The notes under the pieces: model-generated
Told to the model about the DNA's origin: nothing
Seen by the model: the letters and a program-made list of their open reading frames with translations, nothing else
Databases searched by the model: none
Shown: positions 4,376-5,829 of the stretch, in pieces
How positions within the stretch are numbered: position 1 is the first letter of the stretch
How the letters are laid out: every line of letters begins with the position of its first letter
Made by a program: the position numbers and the translations under genes
Source: CAZFQG01 sp964520785
GTDB lineage: Bacteria > Planctomycetota > Planctomycetia > Pirellulales > Thermoguttaceae
Direction: 5' to 3'
NCBI GenBank assembly: GCA_964520785.1
Contig: CAZFQG010000279.1
Coordinates: forward strand, 1-5,829
Length of the DNA: 5,829 nt

Positions 4376-5829
4376 CTACTTCCTCCGAATAGGCCATTCA
4401 ATCTGTATATGCCCCGGCAAGGGGTTTCGCTGGCCGGGCTGGACGTCTATTCCTATCGAACCCTGACCACCGAGAACTGGGAACGTAATAAGTCCCCCAC
4501 CGCCCGGTAGATTTGGATGCCCGGGGTCACCAGGGTCTAACAACGGCAAGGACGCTTGAGACTCGCCAGACTCCTCCGGCGGGTCCGTATATCGAGGCCA
4601 GTAATTGTGGATAAGATCTTGAATAAGAGACTCGAACGGCGACAGGCATTTTCCAGGTGGGTACAGATTCAGCGACGGGGTTTCGAGCTGACCCACTCCG
4701 GGAAACTGGGGGGGCACGGTTATCGGTGGGAATGGTTGCTGCGGCGGGGGCCCTATGTTGACGGGCGGCAGTCGTTCCGGGGGCGGCAGGTAGATGGGCG
4801 ACGGTTCTTCTATGGTTATTGGTGGCAGACGTTCCCAAGACGGCGGCCTTACCGCTGCCGTGGTGTCTGTGGGTCCCCAATAGTCGTATCGCCAGTTGGG
4901 AACAAGCCCCGCTGGATCGACCATCTGCACAGGGCGGTTTCCGACGTAGTTTAGCAAGCTAAGTCCGGCGTAATACCCAATCGGATCCCTCCCCACGAAC
5001 CGCCCCAACTCCGAATGATAATACCGCGCCCGGTAGTACATCAACTCGGTTTCGGGGTCGAATTCGCGACCCGTATACAACGTCGTATTATCGTAATCCG
5101 ACTTCCCGTCGGCGTCGACCGAGAAATCGGGGTTCAACACCGTGACGGTACCATACGGGGTGTAGAGGTAGCGTTCGACGACGGTGCCGGTGGCGGCGTC
5201 GAAGAGGGCGGTGACGTTGTAGTTGGCGTCGGCGAGGTAGTAGAGGCGGTTTGCGGGGATTAGGCCGCCCTGGGCGTCGTGGTCGTCGCGGAGGATGAGG
5301 GAGTCGACGTAGCGGGGGGACCAGATGAACTGGTGTTTGGGCTCCAGGGACTCGGCAGCCGGGGCCGCGCCGGAGACGTCGTCGCCTTGGCGGGTTTCTA
5401 GGACCTGGTTGTCGCGGTTGTGGAAGAAGTGGGTGAAGGTGTCGAGGGAGCCGTCGGAGTTTTCGTCGACGCCTTTGACGATGCGGCGGCCGGTTCCGTC
5501 ATATTGATATTGGGCGATGAGGGTCGTGCCGCCCGAGTCGTAGACCTTGACGAGGTGGTTCCAGGCGTCGTAGACCAGATGGAAATGGTTGCCGGAGCCG
5601 TCGAGTTTCGGCACCCGGATCATATTCCCCGCCGCGTCGTGGGCCACGTCGTCGGAAGAGCCGTCGATCCCGGTAATCTCGTTCGCCTTATTCACCTCCC
5701 GCGTTTGCGACGTCCCGTCGTCGTCGAAGGTCCCCCAATTCCCCAGGCCGTCGAGGTCCCAGGATTGGTCGAAGGCGTCGGCGCGGGCGGTGTCGGTCAG
5801 GCGGTAGAGGGCGTCGTAAGTATAATCCT
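4376..5829 (-). CDS. C-terminal part of a long Rhs/YD-repeat protein with a proline-rich tail (cut by the right window edge)
   Basis: 483 residues are visible. A GTG at 5695 could be taken as a start, but the frame continues to the window edge with plain Rhs sequence (DYTYDALYRLTDT, WDLDGLGNWGTF, SQTREVNKANEITGIDG), so GTG is simply a Val codon. YD motifs follow (YDAWNHLVKVYD, YQYDGTGRRIVKG), then the RHS-associated core, DPIGY, and the boundary DPAGL. Rhs cores form a hollow shell enclosing the C-terminal toxin and are cleaved near the DPxG motif. The 175-residue tail is unusual: about 60 residues of proline-rich, repeat-like sequence (ERLPPITI, ERLPPVNI, FPPITVPP), a short helical patch (LSPFESLIQDLIHNYW) and a Gly/Pro-rich end (LPGGGGLITFPVLGGQGSIG). 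No toxin family or catalytic motif is recognised. It may be a structural or binding tail rather than an enzyme. The TPR gene follows. Confidence 0.88.
   Translation of the reverse strand, partial: DYTYDALYRLTDTARADAFDQSWDLDGLGNWGTFDDDGTSQTREVNKANEITGIDGSSDDVAHDAAGNMIRVPKLDGSGNHFHLVYDAWNHLVKVYDSGGTTLIAQYQYDGTGRRIVKGVDENSDGSLDTFTHFFHNRDNQVLETRQGDDVSGAAPAAESLEPKHQFIWSPRYVDSLILRDDHDAQGGLIPANRLYYLADANYNVTALFDAATGTVVERYLYTPYGTVTVLNPDFSVDADGKSDYDNTTLYTGREFDPETELMYYRARYYHSELGRFVGRDPIGYYAGLSLLNYVGNRPVQMVDPAGLVPNWRYDYWGPTDTTAAVRPPSWERLPPITIEEPSPIYLPPPERLPPVNIGPPPQQPFPPITVPPQFPGVGQLETPSLNLYPPGKCLSPFESLIQDLIHNYWPRYTDPPEESGESQASLPLLDPGDPGHPNLPGGGGLITFPVLGGQGSIGIDVQPGQRNPLPGHIQIEWPIRRK
4973..5505 (-). repeat. 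Direct repeat copy B: Rhs core shared with 830-1359
   Basis: 533 bases aligned with 830-1359 in the same orientation and coding frame. The ends are sharp: after the DPIGY codons (4973) and at the start of the YDGTGRR codons (5505). The two outer thirds carry one visible difference each, while about 5170-5333 is clearly diverged, so the pair is mosaic. The distance between copies is 4143-4146 bases. Confidence 0.93.

Noticed and set aside
4311..4397. Longer start for the TPR protein at 4397
   Set aside because: It would overlap the Rhs stop region and put 29 residues before a clear signal peptide; the ATG at 4310 has GGAGG at 6 nt.
5693..5695. GTG as start codon of the right-most Rhs gene
   Set aside because: The frame remains open to the window edge and encodes YD-repeat sequence upstream, so the gene starts outside the window.
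1..5829. tRNA, rRNA, CRISPR array, transposase or integrase gene
   Set aside because: I found no regularly spaced repeats, no RNA-gene signatures and no transposase or integrase motifs in any frame.

Overview
The window is a minus-strand array of Rhs/YD-repeat polymorphic-toxin cassettes. Transcription runs from the high to the low coordinates. I infer a Planctomycetota-like host from the style of the Rhs core, the long wall/YD proteins with orphan tails, the secreted TPR protein and the high-GC core DNA. This is an impression from the sequence, not a database result.

Layout in the direction of transcription: (1) 5829 to 4376 is the 3' part of a long Rhs protein. Its frame is open to the window edge, and it carries the RHS-associated core, the DPIGY and DPAG boundary motifs, and a 175-residue proline-rich tail. 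(2) 4310 to 3264 is a secreted protein of about nine TPR units, in the slot where an immunity or companion gene normally sits. (3) 3263 to 2991 is non-coding DNA with a strong imperfect hairpin and a promoter-like pair of hexamers whose spacer is an inverted repeat. (4) 2990 to 1974 is a 5'-truncated (orphan) Rhs core. Its tail ends in a domain that looks like the HicA mRNA-interferase fold, with the GSH motif. (5) 1917 to 1504 is a 137-residue acidic protein with a good ribosome binding site, the candidate cognate immunity protein; it does not look like HicB. (6) 1507 to 380 is a second orphan Rhs core whose start codon overlaps the previous stop (ATGA). Its tail is cysteine-containing, partly hydrophobic and unrecognised. 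(7) 352 to the left edge is a single-pass membrane protein, cut by the window, in the immunity slot of that second tail.

The genes read as one full-length delivery protein followed by two spare toxin-tail/immunity cassettes. The core of the second orphan (830-1359) is a near-copy of the core of the long Rhs gene (4973-5505), in the same orientation and frame. It diverges abruptly right after the DPIGY codons. Recombination between the two copies would delete about 4.14 kb and graft the orphan tail, with its own immunity gene, onto the full-length protein. This fits the known Rhs/CDI tail-switching model, but here it is an inference from sequence layout.

The most interesting points are the HicA-like Rhs tail paired with a non-HicB immunity candidate, the ATGA coupling between one cassette's immunity gene and the next cassette's toxin, and the mosaic 530-bp direct repeat. 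No tRNA, rRNA, CRISPR or transposase gene was seen.
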